A stretch of DNA of 64,000 nucleotides from Streptomyces kurssanovii (GCF_014649695.1 NZ_BMTN01000022.1:1-64000), one strand, 5' to 3'; numbered from the stretch's first letter, positions 34,572 through 44,845 are shown. The notes: a model not told the origin generated them from the letters alone. Translations and numbers: made by a program.

Positions 34572-35122
34572 GTGCGGGCGGTGTCCTCACGCGCCCGGTG
34601 ATTCCGCTGCGGCGGCTCGGCGGCAGGCTCGCCACCGCGGCGGGGTGCGGCAGGGCGACGGCGGTGACGCTGGCCGTGGCGACCGTCGCCGTGACGGCTC
34701 TCAGCGGCTGGCTGTGTCTCCAGGTGTACGACCAGCGGACGGAGGCCCGCCGCCACCAGGACATCCTGGCCGCCGCCCGCCAGTCAGCGTTGAACTTCAC
34801 GTCGCTGGACCACCGGCACTACGAGCGGGACAGCGCGAACGTGCTGAAGGGCGCGACCGGCGACTTCAAAAAGCAGTTCGCCGCGCAGACAGGCGAGTTG
34901 ACCAAGCTGGTCGCCGCCAACAGGTCCGTCTCCGAGGGGCAGGTGCTCGAGGCGGGCATAACGCGGGCCGACGAGCGCTCGGCACGGGTGCTGGTGGTCG
35001 CCGACAGCAAGGTGACGAACAAGGCCGCGCCGGAAGGGCAGTCCCGTACCTACCGGCTGCAACTCGACCTCGTGCTCGAGAAGGGCCGCTGGCTGACGTC
35101 CGATGTCGAGTTCGTCGGCTGA
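34568..35122 (+). CDS. Mce-associated membrane protein 1
   Basis: A 184-residue protein of the Mas (Mce-associated) type that follows mceF in most actinobacterial Mce operons. One transmembrane helix (VTLAVATVAVTALSGWLCLQV, ~residues 38-58) is followed by an NTF2-like fold with FTSLDHRHYERDSANVLKGATGDFKKQF, where the D-x-x-x-Y-x-x-D and GxFxxxF motifs define the family. The last strand is DLVLEKGRWLTSDVEF. It probably stabilises the Mce complex at the membrane. ATG overlaps the mceF stop by 4 bases. Confidence 0.88.
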   Translation: MSAGGVLTRPVIPLRRLGGRLATAAGCGRATAVTLAVATVAVTALSGWLCLQVYDQRTEARRHQDILAAARQSALNFTSLDHRHYERDSANVLKGATGDFKKQFAAQTGELTKLVAANRSVSEGQVLEAGITRADERSARVLVVADSKVTNKAAPEGQSRTYRLQLDLVLEKGRWLTSDVEFVG

Positions 35123-35180
35123 CCCGGCGGGCGGCAGCCCCGAGCGCACATCCGTACCAGCAGCAGTGAGGAGCAAGACC

Positions 35181-35954
35181 GTGGCGAACCCGACCATCCG
35201 GGGCCGTGGCTCCACCTCTCCCGGCCGTCGCGCCATGTCGGCGGCCGCGCGTGCGGCCGCCAAGCGGTCGGACCGCGTCCGGCCGGCCCCGGCCGGTTCC
35301 CCCGTGCTCGACGCACCGCGCGCGCCGGCTCCCCGGCGGCTCGAGGCCCCCGACGACGCGTCGCAGGCCCTCCGGGACGAGAACCAACAGGTGGGGCCCG
35401 TCGTACTGGCGGAGGAGAGCGCGGCGCTCCCGCCGGAGCGCCGCCGACGCCGGCGGCGGGTGCGGCTCTGCGCCCTGCTGGCCGTCCTGTTGGTCCTCGG
35501 ACTGGCCGCGGTGGGCGTCCTGGGGCGGGAGTACGCCGAGGGGCGGCGTACCGACGCGGCCCGGACCGAGGCGGTCGCGGCCGCGCGGAAGGCGGCGCCG
35601 GTGGTGCTGTCGTACGACCACCGCAGGCTGGAGGCGGACTTCGCCGCGGCGCGCGGCCATCTGACCGGCGCCTTCGAGGAGGAGTACGGCAGGACCACGA
35701 GCAAGGTGGTGGGGCCCACCGCGAAGAAGTACCGCGGCGTCGTCAAGGCGAGCGTGGTCGCACCCCCGGACGGCGGCGCGCCCGCCGCCTCCGTGGTGTC
35801 CGTGTCCCCCGACCGGGCCGTGGTGCTGCTGTTCGTCAACCAGGTCACCACCAGTACGCAGGTCACCGGTTCGCGGGTCGATCTGAACCGGGTCCGGATG
35901 ACGATGACGCGTACGGCCGGCGGCTGGAAGGTGAGTGCCGTCGACGCGCTCTGA
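35181..35954 (+). CDS. Mce-associated membrane protein 2
   Basis: A 257-residue second Mas-type protein. A long basic, disordered N-terminus (~110 residues, rich in Arg, Ala and Pro; ERRRRRRRVRL) leads into a helix (LCALLAVLLVLGLAAVGVLG) and the same NTF2-like fold: LSYDHRRLEADFAAARGHLTGAFEEEYGRTT, aligned with the D-H-R-x-x-x-x-D pattern of the preceding gene. It ends with MTMTRTAGGWKVSAVDAL. I choose GTG 35181 because GAGGAG lies 8 bases before it; ATG 35103 would overlap the previous gene by 20 bases. The terminator downstream closes the operon. Confidence 0.85.
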   Translation: MANPTIRGRGSTSPGRRAMSAAARAAAKRSDRVRPAPAGSPVLDAPRAPAPRRLEAPDDASQALRDENQQVGPVVLAEESAALPPERRRRRRRVRLCALLAVLLVLGLAAVGVLGREYAEGRRTDAARTEAVAAARKAAPVVLSYDHRRLEADFAAARGHLTGAFEEEYGRTTSKVVGPTAKKYRGVVKASVVAPPDGGAPAASVVSVSPDRAVVLLFVNQVTTSTQVTGSRVDLNRVRMTMTRTAGGWKVSAVDAL

Positions 35955-35998
35955 GGACCACACCCAGGACGCGGGGGGACGCCCCCGACCCCCCGCAC

Positions 35999-36066
35999 GC
36001 CTCCCGAGCAGGGACGGAAGAAGGCCTGACCCGCCTTCCGACGGCCCGCTCGGGAGGCGCTTTTTT
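35999..36066 (+). terminator. Rho-independent terminator of the Mce operon
   Basis: GCCTCCCGAGC (35999-36009) pairs with GCTCGGGAGGC (36048-36058), with an inner CGGAAG.../...CTTCCG stem, followed by T6 at 36061-36066. This is the clearest U-tract terminator in the window. Confidence 0.92.
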
Positions 36067-36076
36067 GTGGTCGCTC

Positions 36077-36141
36077 TTGACAGCCGTCACCCCGCCCGGA
36101 GATTATTCCGTCAGACAGAAAGAGACTTCCGCAATACGGAA
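36077..36141 (+). promoter_or_regulatory. hyi promoter with two operators 21 bp apart
   Basis: TTGACA (36077-36082), 18 bases, then GATTAT (36101-36106). The -10 end overlaps a first element TTCCGTCAGACAGAA (36106-36120). A second, perfectly palindromic element TTCCGCAATACGGAA (36127-36141) follows exactly 21 bases after the first. The gcl promoter at 43208-43274 has the same arrangement. Confidence 0.8.
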
Positions 36142-36157
36142 GGGGCGCACAAACCCC

Positions 36158-36997
36158 ATGGGATACAGCGACCACCGCTACGACGTGAACCTCTCGATCC
36201 TCTTCACGGAACTCCCGCTGCTGGAGCGCCCGGCGGCCGCCGCCGCGGCCGGCTTCACCGCGGTCGAGCTGTGGTGGCCGTGGATCGAGACCCCCACCCC
36301 GCCGCAGGCCGAGCTCGACGCCCTGAAGAAGGCACTCGACGACGCCGGCACCCAGCTGGTGGGGCTGAACTTCTACGCCGGGCAGCTGCCCGGCCCCGAC
36401 CGCGGCGCGCTCTCCGTGCCCGGCGACGAGTCCGACCGCTTCCGCGCCAACATCGAGGTGGCGGCCGACTTCGCGGCGTCCGTGGGCTGCAAGGCCCTCA
36501 ACGCCCTCTACGGCAACCGCGTCGACGGCACCGACGCACAGGTCCAGGACACCCTCGCCCTGGAGAACCTGGTGCTCGCCGCCCGCGCCGCCGACCGCGT
36601 CGGGGCGATCCTGCTCGTCGAGACGCTCAACAAGCCCGAGTCGCCGCTGTACCCGCTGGTCAGCGCCCCGGCGGCGATCGAGGTGATCGACAAGGTCAAC
36701 GCCGCGACCGGTCTCGGCAACGCCAAGTTCCTCCTGGACGTGTACCACCTGTCCATGAACGGCGAGGACGTCGCCCGGGTCATCGAGGAGTACACCGAGA
36801 AGACCGGCCACGTCCAGATCGCCGACAACCCGGGCCGCGGCGCCCCCGGCACCGGCTCGCTCCCTCTGGAGCAGCTCCTCGACGACCTCAAGAAGGCCGG
36901 TTACGAGGGCTGGGTCGGCCTGGAGTACAAGGCCGGCGACCGCCCGAGCGCGGACTCCTTCGACTGGCTGCCGGCCGGGGCGCGCGCCGCCCGCTGA
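36158..36997 (+). CDS. hyi: Hydroxypyruvate isomerase
   Basis: A 279-residue cytoplasmic TIM-barrel isomerase interconverting hydroxypyruvate and tartronate semialdehyde, serving the Gcl glyoxylate pathway. YDVNLSILFTELPLLERPAAAAAAGFTAVELWWPW opens the barrel; E in VELWWPW is a conserved metal-site residue of this family. LLVETLNKPESP carries the metal Glu, and FLLDVYHLSMNGEDV the Asp/His pair (DVYHL). VQIADNPGRGAPGTG and EGWVGLEYKAG complete the motif set (AD-P-R-P-GTG, EY). ATG 36158 is used; the 36065 start would include promoter DNA. It is first in the hyi-glxR pair, with 34 bases between. Confidence 0.93.
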   Translation: MGYSDHRYDVNLSILFTELPLLERPAAAAAAGFTAVELWWPWIETPTPPQAELDALKKALDDAGTQLVGLNFYAGQLPGPDRGALSVPGDESDRFRANIEVAADFAASVGCKALNALYGNRVDGTDAQVQDTLALENLVLAARAADRVGAILLVETLNKPESPLYPLVSAPAAIEVIDKVNAATGLGNAKFLLDVYHLSMNGEDVARVIEEYTEKTGHVQIADNPGRGAPGTGSLPLEQLLDDLKKAGYEGWVGLEYKAGDRPSADSFDWLPAGARAAR

Positions 36998-37031
36998 CCT
37001 TCCTTACACGCTTTTCAGAGAGGTACCCGCG

Positions 37032-37922
37032 ATGAGCACTCTTCCCAAGATCGCATGGATCGGCCTCGGCATCATGGGCTCCCCCATGTCCGAGAACCTG
37101 CTGAAGGCGGGCTACTCCGTCACCGGCTACACCCTCGAGCAGGACAAGCTGGACCGCCTCGCGGCGGCGGGCGGCACGGCCGCCGGCTCGATCGCCGAGG
37201 CCGTGAAGAACGCCGACGTCGTCATCACCATGGTCCCGGCCTCCCCGCAGGTCGAGGCCATCGCCTACGGCCCCGACGGCATCCTGGAGAACGCTCGCCA
37301 GGGCGCACTGCTGATCGACATGTCCTCGATCACCCCGCAGACCTCCGTCGACCTGGCGAAGACCGCGGCCGACAAGGGCATCCGCGTGCTCGACGCCCCC
37401 GTCTCCGGCGGAGAGGCCGGCGCGATCGAGGCCGTGCTCTCGATCATGGTGGGCGGCGAGCAGGCCGACTTCGACACCGCCAGGCCGATCCTGGAAGCCC
37501 TCGGCAAGACCATCGTGCTCTGCGGCCCGCACGGCTCCGGCCAGACGGTGAAGGCCGCCAACCAGCTGATCGTCGCCGTCAACATCCAGGCGTGCGCGGA
37601 GGCCGTGGTCTTCCTGGAGAAGTCCGGCGTGAACCTCTCGGCGGCGCTCGACGTGCTCAACGGTGGCCTGGCCGGCTCGACCGTCCTGACCCGCAAGAAG
37701 GACAACTTCCTGAACCGGGACTTCAAGCCCGGCTTCCGGATCGACCTGCACCACAAGGACATGGGCATCGTCACCGACGCCGCCCGCAACGTCGGCGCGG
37801 CGCTGCCCGTCGGCGCGGTCGTGGCCCAGCTGGTCGCGTCGCTGCGCGCCCAGGGCGACGGCGGCCTGGACCACTCGGCCCTGCTGCGCGCGGTGGAGCG
37901 CCTCTCGGGCTCGCAGGCCTGA
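37032..37922 (+). CDS. glxR: Tartronate semialdehyde reductase (2-hydroxy-3-oxopropionate reductase)
   Basis: A 296-residue NAD(P)H enzyme of the beta-hydroxyacid dehydrogenase family that reduces tartronate semialdehyde to D-glycerate. The Rossmann motif GLGIMGSPMSENLLKAGYSV lies at ~10-30. The substrate signature DAPVSGGEAGAIEAVLSIMVGG (~119-140) is complete. The catalytic Lys lies in GSGQTVKAANQLIVAVN (~170-186), and KDMGIVTDAARNVGAALPVG is the C-terminal helical domain. It follows hyi by 34 bases with an own GAGAGGT ribosome site, and ends in a strong hairpin. Confidence 0.95.
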   Translation: MSTLPKIAWIGLGIMGSPMSENLLKAGYSVTGYTLEQDKLDRLAAAGGTAAGSIAEAVKNADVVITMVPASPQVEAIAYGPDGILENARQGALLIDMSSITPQTSVDLAKTAADKGIRVLDAPVSGGEAGAIEAVLSIMVGGEQADFDTARPILEALGKTIVLCGPHGSGQTVKAANQLIVAVNIQACAEAVVFLEKSGVNLSAALDVLNGGLAGSTVLTRKKDNFLNRDFKPGFRIDLHHKDMGIVTDAARNVGAALPVGAVVAQLVASLRAQGDGGLDHSALLRAVERLSGSQA

Positions 37923-37956
37923 GCCCGGCCTCTGCCCGGCCGACCCCGAGGGTGAC

Positions 37957-37978
37957 GGCCGGCCCTGACGGGCCGGCC
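37957..37978 (+). terminator. Hairpin terminator after glxR
   Basis: Perfect 9-bp stem GGCCGGCCC (37957-37965) with GGGCCGGCC (37970-37978), loop TGAC, 34 bases after the glxR stop. Confidence 0.75.
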
Positions 37979-38141
37979 CACCCCGGGCGGCGGCCCAACC
38001 CATGGCCGGCCCCCGCCGGGCATCAGCCATCCACGGCCCCTGCTCAGGCCAAGCACGGCCCCACGAACTTCCGGTCGGTGTCGGCGCTGACACCTGTCCT
38101 GTCGCGCCCAGGCGTCGGCACCGACCGGAACCTCTCCCTTT

Positions 38142-38186
38142 GTTTTCAACAAACTGTTGACGTTTCGTTCGGCTCGTATTTACGCT
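38142..38186 (+). promoter_or_regulatory. katA promoter with operator shared with the urate operon
   Basis: Palindrome TCAACAAACTGTTGA (38146-38160) lies inside 22 bases (38142-38163) that match the uraD promoter at 21 positions. TTGACG (38157-38162) acts as -35, with TACGCT (38181-38186) after 18 bases as -10. A repressor bound here would cover the -35 box. Confidence 0.8.
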
Positions 38187-38228
38187 CCTCGAACCGTCCC
38201 CAGTGCAGCTCCCGTACGGAAGGTCACG

Positions 38229-39686
38229 ATGTCGAAGCGCGTGCTTACGACCGAGTCCGGCGCCCCCGTCGCCGACAACCAGAACTCAACCACCGCCGGC
38301 GTCGGTGGCCCCATCCTCCTCCAGGACCAGCACCTGCTGGAGAAGCTCGCGCGCTTCAACCGTGAGCGCATCCCGGAGCGCGTGGTGCACGCCCGCGGCT
38401 CCGGCGCGTACGGGTACTTCGAGGTGACCGACGACGTCACCGGCTACACGAAGGCGGACTTCCTCTCCCAGGTCGGCAAGCGCACGGAGACGTTCCTGCG
38501 CTTCTCCACCGTCGCCGACTCCCTCGGCGGCGCGGACGCGGTCCGCGACCCCCGCGGCTTCGCCGTGAAGTTCTACACCGAAGAGGGCAACTACGACCTC
38601 GTCGGCAACAACACCCCGGTGTTCTTCATCAAGGACCCGATCAAGTTCCCCGACTTCATCCACTCCCAGAAGCGCGACCCGTTCACGGGCCGTCAGGAGC
38701 CGGACAACGTGTGGGACTTCTGGGCGCACGCCCCCGAGGCGACGCACCAGGTGACCTGGCTGATGGGTGACCGCGGCATCCCCGCCTCGTACCGCCACAT
38801 GAACGGCTACGGCTCCCACACCTACCAGTGGACCAACGAGGCGGGCGAGGCCTTCTTCGTGAAGTACCACTTCAAGACCAACCAGGGCGTGCGCTCGCTC
38901 TCCTCCGAGCAGGCCGCCGAACTGGTCGGCAAGGACGCCACCTCACACCAGACGGACCTGCTCCAGGCCATCGAGCGCGGGGTGAACCCGTCCTGGACGC
39001 TGTACGTGCAGGTCATGCCGGCGGCAGAGGCGGCCGACTACCGCTTCAACCCGTTCGACCTCACGAAGGTGTGGCCGCACGCCGACTACCCGCTGCAGCG
39101 GGTCGGCCGCCTGGTCCTCGACCGCAACCCGGACAACGTCTTCGCGGAGGTCGAGCAGGCCGCGTTCTCCCCGAACAACTTCGTCCCCGGCATCGGTCCT
39201 TCGCCGGACAAGATGCTCCAGGGCCGGCTGTTCGCCTACGCCGACGCCCACCGCTACCGCCTCGGCGTCAACCACACCCAGCTGCCGGTGAACGCGCCGA
39301 AGGCGACGGTCGTGGACAACTACGGCCGTGACGGCCTGATGGCGACCCGCAACGGCTCGCGCCACGACAAGAACTACGAGCCCAACTCCTACTCCGGACC
39401 CGCCCAGACGGACGCGGCGCTCTCCGCCCCGCTCGCCGTCCACGGCTGGACCGGCACCCACGAGGCGCCCGCGCACACGAAGGACGACGACTTCTTCCAG
39501 GCGGGCGAGCTGTACCGGCTGATGTCGGAGGAGGAGAAGGGCCGGCTCGTGGCCAACATCGCGGGCGGCCTCTCCCAGGTCACGCGCGACGACGTCATCG
39601 AGAAGAACCTGGCCCACTTCCACGCCGCCGACCCCGAGTACGGCAAGCGCGTGGAAGAGGCGGTCCGCGCCCTGCGCGAGGACTGA
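38229..39686 (+). CDS. katA: Catalase (monofunctional heme catalase)
   Basis: A 485-residue cytoplasmic catalase that turns H2O2 into water and oxygen. The catalytic His is in [17 protein letters not shown] (residue ~59), the Asn in [22 protein letters not shown] (~131), and the proximal heme Tyr in [18 protein letters not shown] (~341). [22 protein letters not shown] is typical of clade 3. The length is normal for the small-subunit type. Start ATG 38229 behind GGAAGG; the frame open from 38157 is promoter DNA. It lies inside the glyoxylate cluster and has the same operator as uricase, an obvious partner because uricase makes H2O2. Confidence 0.95.
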   Translation: MSKRVLTTESGAPVADNQNSTTAGVGGPILLQDQHLLEKLARFNRERIPERVVHARGSGAYGYFEVTDDVTGYTKADFLSQVGKRTETFLRFSTVADSLGGADAVRDPRGFAVKFYTEEGNYDLVGNNTPVFFIKDPIKFPDFIHSQKRDPFTGRQEPDNVWDFWAHAPEATHQVTWLMGDRGIPASYRHMNGYGSHTYQWTNEAGEAFFVKYHFKTNQGVRSLSSEQAAELVGKDATSHQTDLLQAIERGVNPSWTLYVQVMPAAEAADYRFNPFDLTKVWPHADYPLQRVGRLVLDRNPDNVFAEVEQAAFSPNNFVPGIGPSPDKMLQGRLFAYADAHRYRLGVNHTQLPVNAPKATVVDNYGRDGLMATRNGSRHDKNYEPNSYSGPAQTDAALSAPLAVHGWTGTHEAPAHTKDDDFFQAGELYRLMSEEEKGRLVANIAGGLSQVTRDDVIEKNLAHFHAADPEYGKRVEEAVRALRED

Positions 39687-39697
39687 CAGCGAGCCCG

Positions 39698-39732
39698 CGC
39701 CCGGGGACCGACGGGAGGTCGACCCCCGGGCG
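39698..39732 (+). terminator. Hairpin terminator after katA
   Basis: CGCCCGGGG (39698-39706) pairs with CCCCGGGCG (39724-39732), 11 bases after the stop. Confidence 0.65.
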
Positions 39733-40320
39733 TGAGCCCGCGGCACGAACCCGGATGAGGGGTGGTGCGTGCGGCGGGCTGAGCGAGGACCGCGGCGGCG
39801 TGCGATGCCAGTGCGGTGGTGAAGGCTCCCGAAGGCGTTCTGACCTGAAGAACGCGCTCCGGTCGGCCGATCGCCCCGCCGCGGTCCCCTCTTCCACCTT
39901 CCCTGGACTCCGCCCGGCGGCGCGAACACGCCGCGCTCGCGGCTTCCGGCGGCTGGGCCGCGGGACTCCGTCCGGCGGCCCCACCAAGACCCCGCCCGGC
40001 GGCGCGAACGTCCTGTCGCGCCAGCCTCGCACCGTCGGGCGGTACCAACTTCACAGACAGGGTGCACGGTCCGGTACGGTCCCGTGCCGCGCGCCCGAGA
40101 TCAGGGTCCGGCCATCGCACAGCGGCCGGGCCCTGGTCCACGTTCCGGTTCAGCGCACCGGGTCGTCCGAGTCCCGCGTTTCCGGTTCACGCACCGGCCG
40201 GGAGGCCGGCACGGCGGGTCAGCGCGGCCCACCGTAGGTCGGCGCGGCGATCAGCGAACCGGGCCGGGAGGCCGGCGCGGCGGCTCAGCACACCGGGCCC
40301 CCAGGCCCGTGCGGCGGGTC
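39733..40320. other. Noncoding GC-rich intergenic region
   Basis: No gene found. CGCCCGGCGGCGCGAAC occurs twice (near 39911 and 39991) and, from about 40130, degenerate copies of the tandem repeat that follows are visible. Confidence 0.6.
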
Positions 40321-40660
40321 ACCGCACCGGCCCGGAGGCTGACGGCAGGTCAGCACACCGAGCCCCGTAGACCGCGCGGCGGTCACCGCACCGGGCCCGC
40401 AGCCCGGGCACATCGGGTCAGCGCACAAGGCCCGCAGGCCCGTGCGGCCGGTCACCGCACCGGCCCGGAGGCTGACGGCAGGTCAGCACACCGAGCCCCG
40501 TAGACCGCGCGGCGGTCACCGCACCGGGCCCGCAGCCCGGGCACATCGGGTCAGCGCACAAGGCCCGCAGGCCCGTGCGGCCGGTCACCGCACCGGCCCG
40601 GAGGCTGACGGCAGGTCAGCACACCGAGCCCCGTAGACCGCGCGGCGGTCACCGCACCGG
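40321..40660. repeat. 133-bp tandem repeat (2.6 copies)
   Basis: The 133-base unit beginning ACCGCACCGGCCCGGAGGCT occurs at 40321-40453, is repeated without a change at 40454-40586, and a third, partial copy runs 40587-40660. Inside each unit are four related ~33-base modules sharing GGTCA(C/G)CGCACC and GGCCCG-AG. Degenerate modules extend left to about 40130. Open frames across it have no coding plausibility. Confidence 0.95.
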
Positions 40661-40681
40661 CCCGGAGCCCGGCACGGCGGG

Positions 40682-41260
40682 TCAGCGCACCTGGCCGCCG
40701 GAGGTCAGCGCGGCGAGTGTCCGCTCCAGGCGGGCCTTGCGGGTGCGGTCGGTCCGGGCCTTCAGCAGGCCGAGGACGATCTGGTACCGCTCCGTCCTGC
40801 CGAGGCTCTCGAACGCCTCCCGCGCCCCCGGGTTCTCCCGCAGGGCGGCCGTCAGGTCCGGCGGCACCTCGGCGTCGCGCTGCGACGCGTACGCGGCCTC
40901 CCATCGGCCGTCCGCCTCGGCGGCGGCGACCTCCGCGAGCCCCGCCTCGCGCATCCGGCCCGCGGCCGTCAGCTCATCGACCCGTTTGACGTTCACCTGC
41001 GACCATGTGCTGCGCGGCCGGCGGGGGGTGATCTTCTGCAGGTAGCGGACGTCGTCGCGGGAGCGCCGAAGGCCCGTGATCCAGCCGTAGCAGAGCGCCG
41101 CGTCGTTGACGTCGCCCGCGCTCGGCGAAGGCACCCCCGAACCCTTCTTCGCGAGCTCCACCCACAGCCCCGGCGCGGTCCCGTGGTGCTCCTCCAGCCA
41201 TGCCTCGAGCTCCGGCAGGCCGGCGAAGGCGAGCAGCGGCAGTCCGTCCAGCGTTTCCAT
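40682..41260 (-). CDS. YdeI/OmpD-associated family protein
   Basis: A 192-residue cytoplasmic protein of the YdeI (OmpD-associated) family, linked to tolerance to polycationic compounds in enterobacteria. METLDGLPLLAFAGLPELEAW LEEHHGTAPGLWVELAKKGS matches the N-terminal half (W-L-x-x-H-x-x-x-x-G-x-W-x-x-x-x-K). LCYGWITGLRRSRDDVRYLQKITPRRPRSTWSQVNVKRVDELTAAGRM is the family core: A-L-C-x-G-W-I, FTPRRxxSxWSxxN. The C-terminal YQIVLGLLKARTDRTRKARLERTL is helical and basic. No operon partner; the tandem repeat ends about 20 bases beyond its stop. Confidence 0.85.
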   Translation of the reverse strand: METLDGLPLLAFAGLPELEAWLEEHHGTAPGLWVELAKKGSGVPSPSAGDVNDAALCYGWITGLRRSRDDVRYLQKITPRRPRSTWSQVNVKRVDELTAAGRMREAGLAEVAAAEADGRWEAAYASQRDAEVPPDLTAALRENPGAREAFESLGRTERYQIVLGLLKARTDRTRKARLERTLAALTSGGQVR

Positions 41261-41341
41261 GCGCTCACGCTAGCGTGGGCACATGCCGGAAGGGCCCGGT
41301 CCGCGTGGTGCGGACCGGGCCCGTCGGGGCTTGCGGTGCGG

Positions 41342-43129
<1,788 letters not shown>

Positions 43130-43207
43130 GGGGTGCTCCTGCTTCGGCCTGTCGGATCTGGTCGGAACGGTCGGAACAGGCTCTGTCGCGCCACCTGAGA
43201 GCAGCTA

Positions 43208-43274
43208 TTCCGTATTATGGAAGTTCAGTTTTGCTATACGGAAGCAATGTAGGGCGCGCTCCGGGCCACGTCAA
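43208..43274 (-). promoter_or_regulatory. gcl promoter with two operators 21 bp apart
   Basis: On the minus strand, TTGACG (43274-43269), 17 bases, TACATT (43251-43246). Immediately downstream lie TTCCGTATAGCAAAA (43243-43229) and, exactly 21 bases on, TTCCATAATACGGAA (43222-43208). The order, distal imperfect and proximal near-palindromic, is the same as before hyi. Confidence 0.85.
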
Positions 43275-43382
43275 GGGACGCCCACCACGACGGCCGATGG
43301 CCCGCGGAGTCGGCGAAGTGCCTCGCCAACAGGGCGCGGTTGATGGACGATGGGGGAAATCGAGGAGAGGAAGAGAGGCGCG

Positions 43383-44114
43383 ATGACCGAGAGCGTGCCG
43401 GTGCGCTGCCCGGTCTGCCGCCGTGACCACTTCTTCGCGGCACCCGTCTACCCGTGCCCGTGCGGCGCCCCGCTCGCGGCGCCCCTGCTGCGAGCCGCCC
43501 GGCCGGAGCCGATAACGCACCGCACCTGGACGGACGACTGGGTGACGGTCCGGTGCCCGGAGTGCGACCGCCTGGACCAATGGCCCCAGCCCGAACTGGG
43601 CTGCCCCTGCGGCACGGTCCTGCGGGTCCCGGTCCGGCCCGTCGGCACACGGCCGGTGCCGGCCCACGCCGAGGGGCCGAGCCGTCCGCGGCGCCCCTGG
43701 CACATACCGCTGCCGCGCACGGCCGTCGCCTCCCGGCCCTCCTTCCGGCCGGTGACGATCCGCACCGCGCGCGACGCGGTCACCGCCGCCGCCCTCTATC
43801 TCAAGTGGCTGGGCTTCCGCGACGTGATCCAGCCCGAGGTCCGCCCCGTGTCCGGCATCGACCTGAGAGGCCCCGGCATCGTCGCCCAGGTCGACCCCAC
43901 GACCAGACCGGCGACCCTCCGCGCCGTCGAATGCCTGTGGCTGAACGCCCTCAGCTCGTCCTCCGCGAGCGTCTTCTTCTCCCTCGCGGGCTACGCGGAC
44001 GACGCCCGCGCCCGCGCCGACCAGCTCGGCGTCCCCCTGTTCGTCATGGACCTCACCGGCTGCCCGCAGCCGGTCAACGCCCCTGCGGACGAGCTGCTCG
44101 CCACGGGCGTGTGA
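43383..44114 (+). CDS. Zinc-ribbon protein with nuclease-like C-terminal domain
   Basis: A 243-residue cytoplasmic protein. Two zinc-ribbon-like Cys groups are visible: RCPVCRRDHFFAAPVYPCPCGAP (residues ~8-31) and RCPECDRLDQWPQPELGCPCGT (~58-80), each with CPxC and CPCG. The C-terminal ~110 residues (RTARDAVTAAALYLKWLGFRDVIQP, SGIDLRGPGIVAQVDP, LRAVECLWLNAL) have the strand-helix order of Mrr-type PD-(D/E)xK nucleases: D in GIDL, then x-A-Q-V for E-x-K. The usual catalytic Lys after the strand is not clear, so the domain may be inactive. I do not know the family. Start ATG 43383 after GAGAGGAAGAGAG. Confidence 0.7.
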   Translation: MTESVPVRCPVCRRDHFFAAPVYPCPCGAPLAAPLLRAARPEPITHRTWTDDWVTVRCPECDRLDQWPQPELGCPCGTVLRVPVRPVGTRPVPAHAEGPSRPRRPWHIPLPRTAVASRPSFRPVTIRTARDAVTAAALYLKWLGFRDVIQPEVRPVSGIDLRGPGIVAQVDPTTRPATLRAVECLWLNALSSSSASVFFSLAGYADDARARADQLGVPLFVMDLTGCPQPVNAPADELLATGV

Positions 44115-44215
44115 CGCCCCGCGCGCCGGCTTCTCCCCCCGCTCCCCTCCCCGTTCTCCTCCCCGTTCTCCCCCGGCGCTCCTCCCCCGCCGGTCCGGTC
44201 AGCGACCGGAACGCC

Positions 44216-44845
44216 TCACTGCCGGGCCGACGGCGTGACGACGTTGATGTTGAACGTGTGGCCGCCCACGCCGGCGGCGATCCCCATGAAGAGCAGCGCG
44301 AAGTGCTCCTGTCCCCGTGCCGTGGTGATGCCGCCGATGTCCATCACGGAGGAGGGCGGCCATCCGAGGTCGCCGAGGAGGCGGCCGGTGAGCTGCTTGG
44401 CGGCGGCGCTCTCACCGGAGAGGAAGACCGTGCTCGGACCGTCCAGGCCGGCGGGGCGCGCCATCACGGTGGAGTCCATGGTGCACAGCGTCTTGACCAC
44501 CGCCGTTCCCGGGAAGGCGGCCTGGATCTGCTCGCCGAGACTGCTGTTGGGGTGGGAGAGTTCCGTGTAGTCGTCGGACAGTCCGACGCCGACGTCGATC
44601 AGCGTCTTTCCGGTGAGGGCCGGCGCCCCGATCGCGGCGAGCAGTTCCAGGGACACGGTCCCCGGCGTCGCGTTGACCACGACCTCCGCGTCGGCGACCG
44701 CCTCGTCGAGACCCACGACGGTGTAGCCGGGTTCGTCCCTGTCCTGCGGACGGCGCGACCCTAGAACCACCTCGTGTCCCGCGCCGGACCAGCCGGCCGC
44801 CAGCGCTCGTGCCACGTTGCCTGTGCCAAGAATTCCTATTCGCAT
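44216..44845 (-). CDS. NADPH-dependent F420 reductase-like protein
   Basis: A 209-residue Rossmann protein of the F420-dependent NADP reductase / NADP oxidoreductase family. MRIGILGTGNVARALAAGWSGAGHEVVLGSRRP (1-33) binds NADP(H), with SRR preferring the 2'-phosphate. VVNATPGTVSLE and TLIDVGVGLSDDYTELSHPN follow. AFPGTAVVKTLCTMDSTVMARP is the family motif that binds deazaflavin or the partner substrate. The C-terminal end, GQEHFALLFMGIAAGVGGHTFN, is the normal dimer helix. Actual donor/acceptor is unclear: annotated relatives act as reductases of F420 or of small substrates. It stands alone. Confidence 0.8.
   Translation of the reverse strand: MRIGILGTGNVARALAAGWSGAGHEVVLGSRRPQDRDEPGYTVVGLDEAVADAEVVVNATPGTVSLELLAAIGAPALTGKTLIDVGVGLSDDYTELSHPNSSLGEQIQAAFPGTAVVKTLCTMDSTVMARPAGLDGPSTVFLSGESAAAKQLTGRLLGDLGWPPSSVMDIGGITTARGQEHFALLFMGIAAGVGGHTFNINVVTPSARQ

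Noticed and set aside
39389-40067. Minus-strand ORFs opposite the katA 3' end
   Set aside because: They run antisense into katA and the terminator and lack codon bias.
40321-40660. CRISPR-like array
   Set aside because: The units are contiguous 133-bp repeats without unique spacers and no cas genes are near.
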